DNA of 64,000 bases. It comes from Gammaproteobacteria bacterium. GTDB taxonomy: Bacteria; Pseudomonadota; Gammaproteobacteria; Pseudomonadales; Cellvibrionaceae. Below, piece after piece: positions 63,432 to 64,000 of the stretch. Position numbers and translations under genes: made by a program. Positions within the stretch are counted from its first letter, which is position 1, and each line of letters begins with the position of its first letter. The stretch covers positions 1,054,001 through 1,118,000 of the forward strand of contig SEBU01000001.1 in the NCBI GenBank assembly GCA_004173475.1, read 5' to 3'. The notes beneath the pieces were generated by a model, which saw nothing but the letters and a program-made list of their open reading frames with translations, did no database searches and had not been told where the DNA came from.

Positions 63432-63971
63432 ATGAGTAAGTCGATGATGGTAGGCGTATTGTTAGGCGTAGGCGTTGCGACAATCGGCGGGGCTGTGGCT
63501 GGCTACCAGCACTTTAAGCAACCTGATCATGCAGAAGTGCTTAAAGCAGTTGCTATTACCAAAAAAGTGAAAGTTCCACACGAAGAGTGTCATGACAAAA
63601 CCGTAGTGCATCAAAAAGAAGTTAAAGACGAAAACCGCGTTGCCGGTAAGGCAATAGGTGCCGTACTTGGGGGTGTTTTAGGGCATCAGGTAGGCGGCGG
63701 TAATGGTAAGAAAGTAGCTACAGTCGCAGGCGCTGTTGCTGGCGGCTACGCAGGTGATCGTGTGCAAAATAACATGCAAAAGAATGATACCTACACCACT
63801 GTTGAGAAAGTCTGTTCAACCAAATATGAAACGCGCGAAGATATTGATGGTTATGACGTCACTTATCGTATTAAAGATAAAGAAGGTAAGGTGAGAATGG
63901 ATTACGATCCAGGCACTAAAATTCCGTTGAAAGACGGTCAACTCGCATTGGATTCATCAGAGAATATCTAA
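63432..63971 (+). CDS. Glycine-zipper 2TM membrane protein
   Basis: About 179 residues from the ATG at 63432, which has GAGG upstream. The N-terminal membrane helix (MMVGVLLGVGVATIGGAVAGY) has no lipobox Cys. A glycine zipper follows at about 70-115 (GAVLGGVLGHQVGGGNGKKV, then AGAVAGGYAGDRVQ), and a C-terminal beta-rich part (YDVTYRIKDKEGKVRMDYDPGTKIPL). It resembles SlyB/17-kDa-antigen-type envelope proteins and shares the VLGHQVG-G-GK core with the lipoprotein at 34.4 kb. Confidence 0.85.
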   Translation: MSKSMMVGVLLGVGVATIGGAVAGYQHFKQPDHAEVLKAVAITKKVKVPHEECHDKTVVHQKEVKDENRVAGKAIGAVLGGVLGHQVGGGNGKKVATVAGAVAGGYAGDRVQNNMQKNDTYTTVEKVCSTKYETREDIDGYDVTYRIKDKEGKVRMDYDPGTKIPLKDGQLALDSSENI

Positions 63972-64000
63972 CTCAAAGCTTTAAAAAATTTACGAGACCC

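Overview
The window looks like chromosomal DNA of a plant-polysaccharide-degrading gammaproteobacterium, most likely Cellvibrio or a close relative. The evidence is two secreted modular glycoside hydrolases with poly-serine linkers and CBM2/CBM10 modules, TonB-dependent receptors, multidomain GGDEF/EAL proteins, and an rnr-rlmB unit. No phage, plasmid, rRNA, CRISPR array or transposase was seen. One tRNA (Leu, anticodon CAG) is present.

Layout. 1-3.6 kb: the 3' end of a hybrid histidine kinase, a LuxR-type response regulator and a porin whose ribosome binding site lies inside a strong hairpin. 3.7-9 kb: an AcrAB-type RND pump, divergent from its TetR-type regulator, with two operators resembling the E. 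coli AcrR operator. 9.2-14.3 kb: a GH5-CBM2 endoglucanase and a convergent GH11-CBM2-CBM10-GH5 enzyme that probably cuts both xylan and glucan. 14.9-17.9 kb: three glycosyltransferases in one operon. 18-21 kb: an LpxR-like lipid A deacylase with a TetR regulator, sharing an operator-like motif, and two tiny DUF3012 lipoproteins. 21-25 kb: rlmB, rnr and tRNA-Leu, then about 0.9 kb with no visible gene. 25.8-35 kb: an acyltransferase and an envelope-stress-like cluster: three proteins of only 38-52 residues, a ferritin-like protein, a BON lipoprotein, DUF4398 and OmpA-like lipoproteins, a yqjDEK-like operon, CorA, a zinc metallopeptidase and a glycine-zipper lipoprotein.

35-43 kb: a Bcr/CflA-type exporter, an LpxL-family acyltransferase, a TPP-dependent acetolactate-synthase-like enzyme and a REC-REC-PAS-GGDEF-EAL protein. 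43-49.3 kb: two overlapping citrate-synthase-fold genes that appear to lack the catalytic residues, a TonB-dependent receptor and a YfiR-type sensor kinase. 49.5-53.9 kb: an LTA-synthase-like sulfatase-fold membrane enzyme divergent from a WaaP-like kinase fused to a glycosidase-like domain. 53.9-57.6 kb: a TonB-dependent receptor overlapping a PepSY membrane protein with a His-rich insert. 57.8-64 kb: a PAS-PAS-GAF-PAS-GGDEF-EAL protein, fmdA and fmdB with a 240-bp MITE-like element between them, and a second glycine-zipper protein.

The best candidates for undescribed biology are the paired citrate-synthase-like pseudoenzymes behind a TonB receptor, the kinase-glycosidase fusion, the hairpin over the porin ribosome binding site, and the GH11-GH5 double enzyme. 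All functional calls come from reading motifs by eye; no database search was possible.
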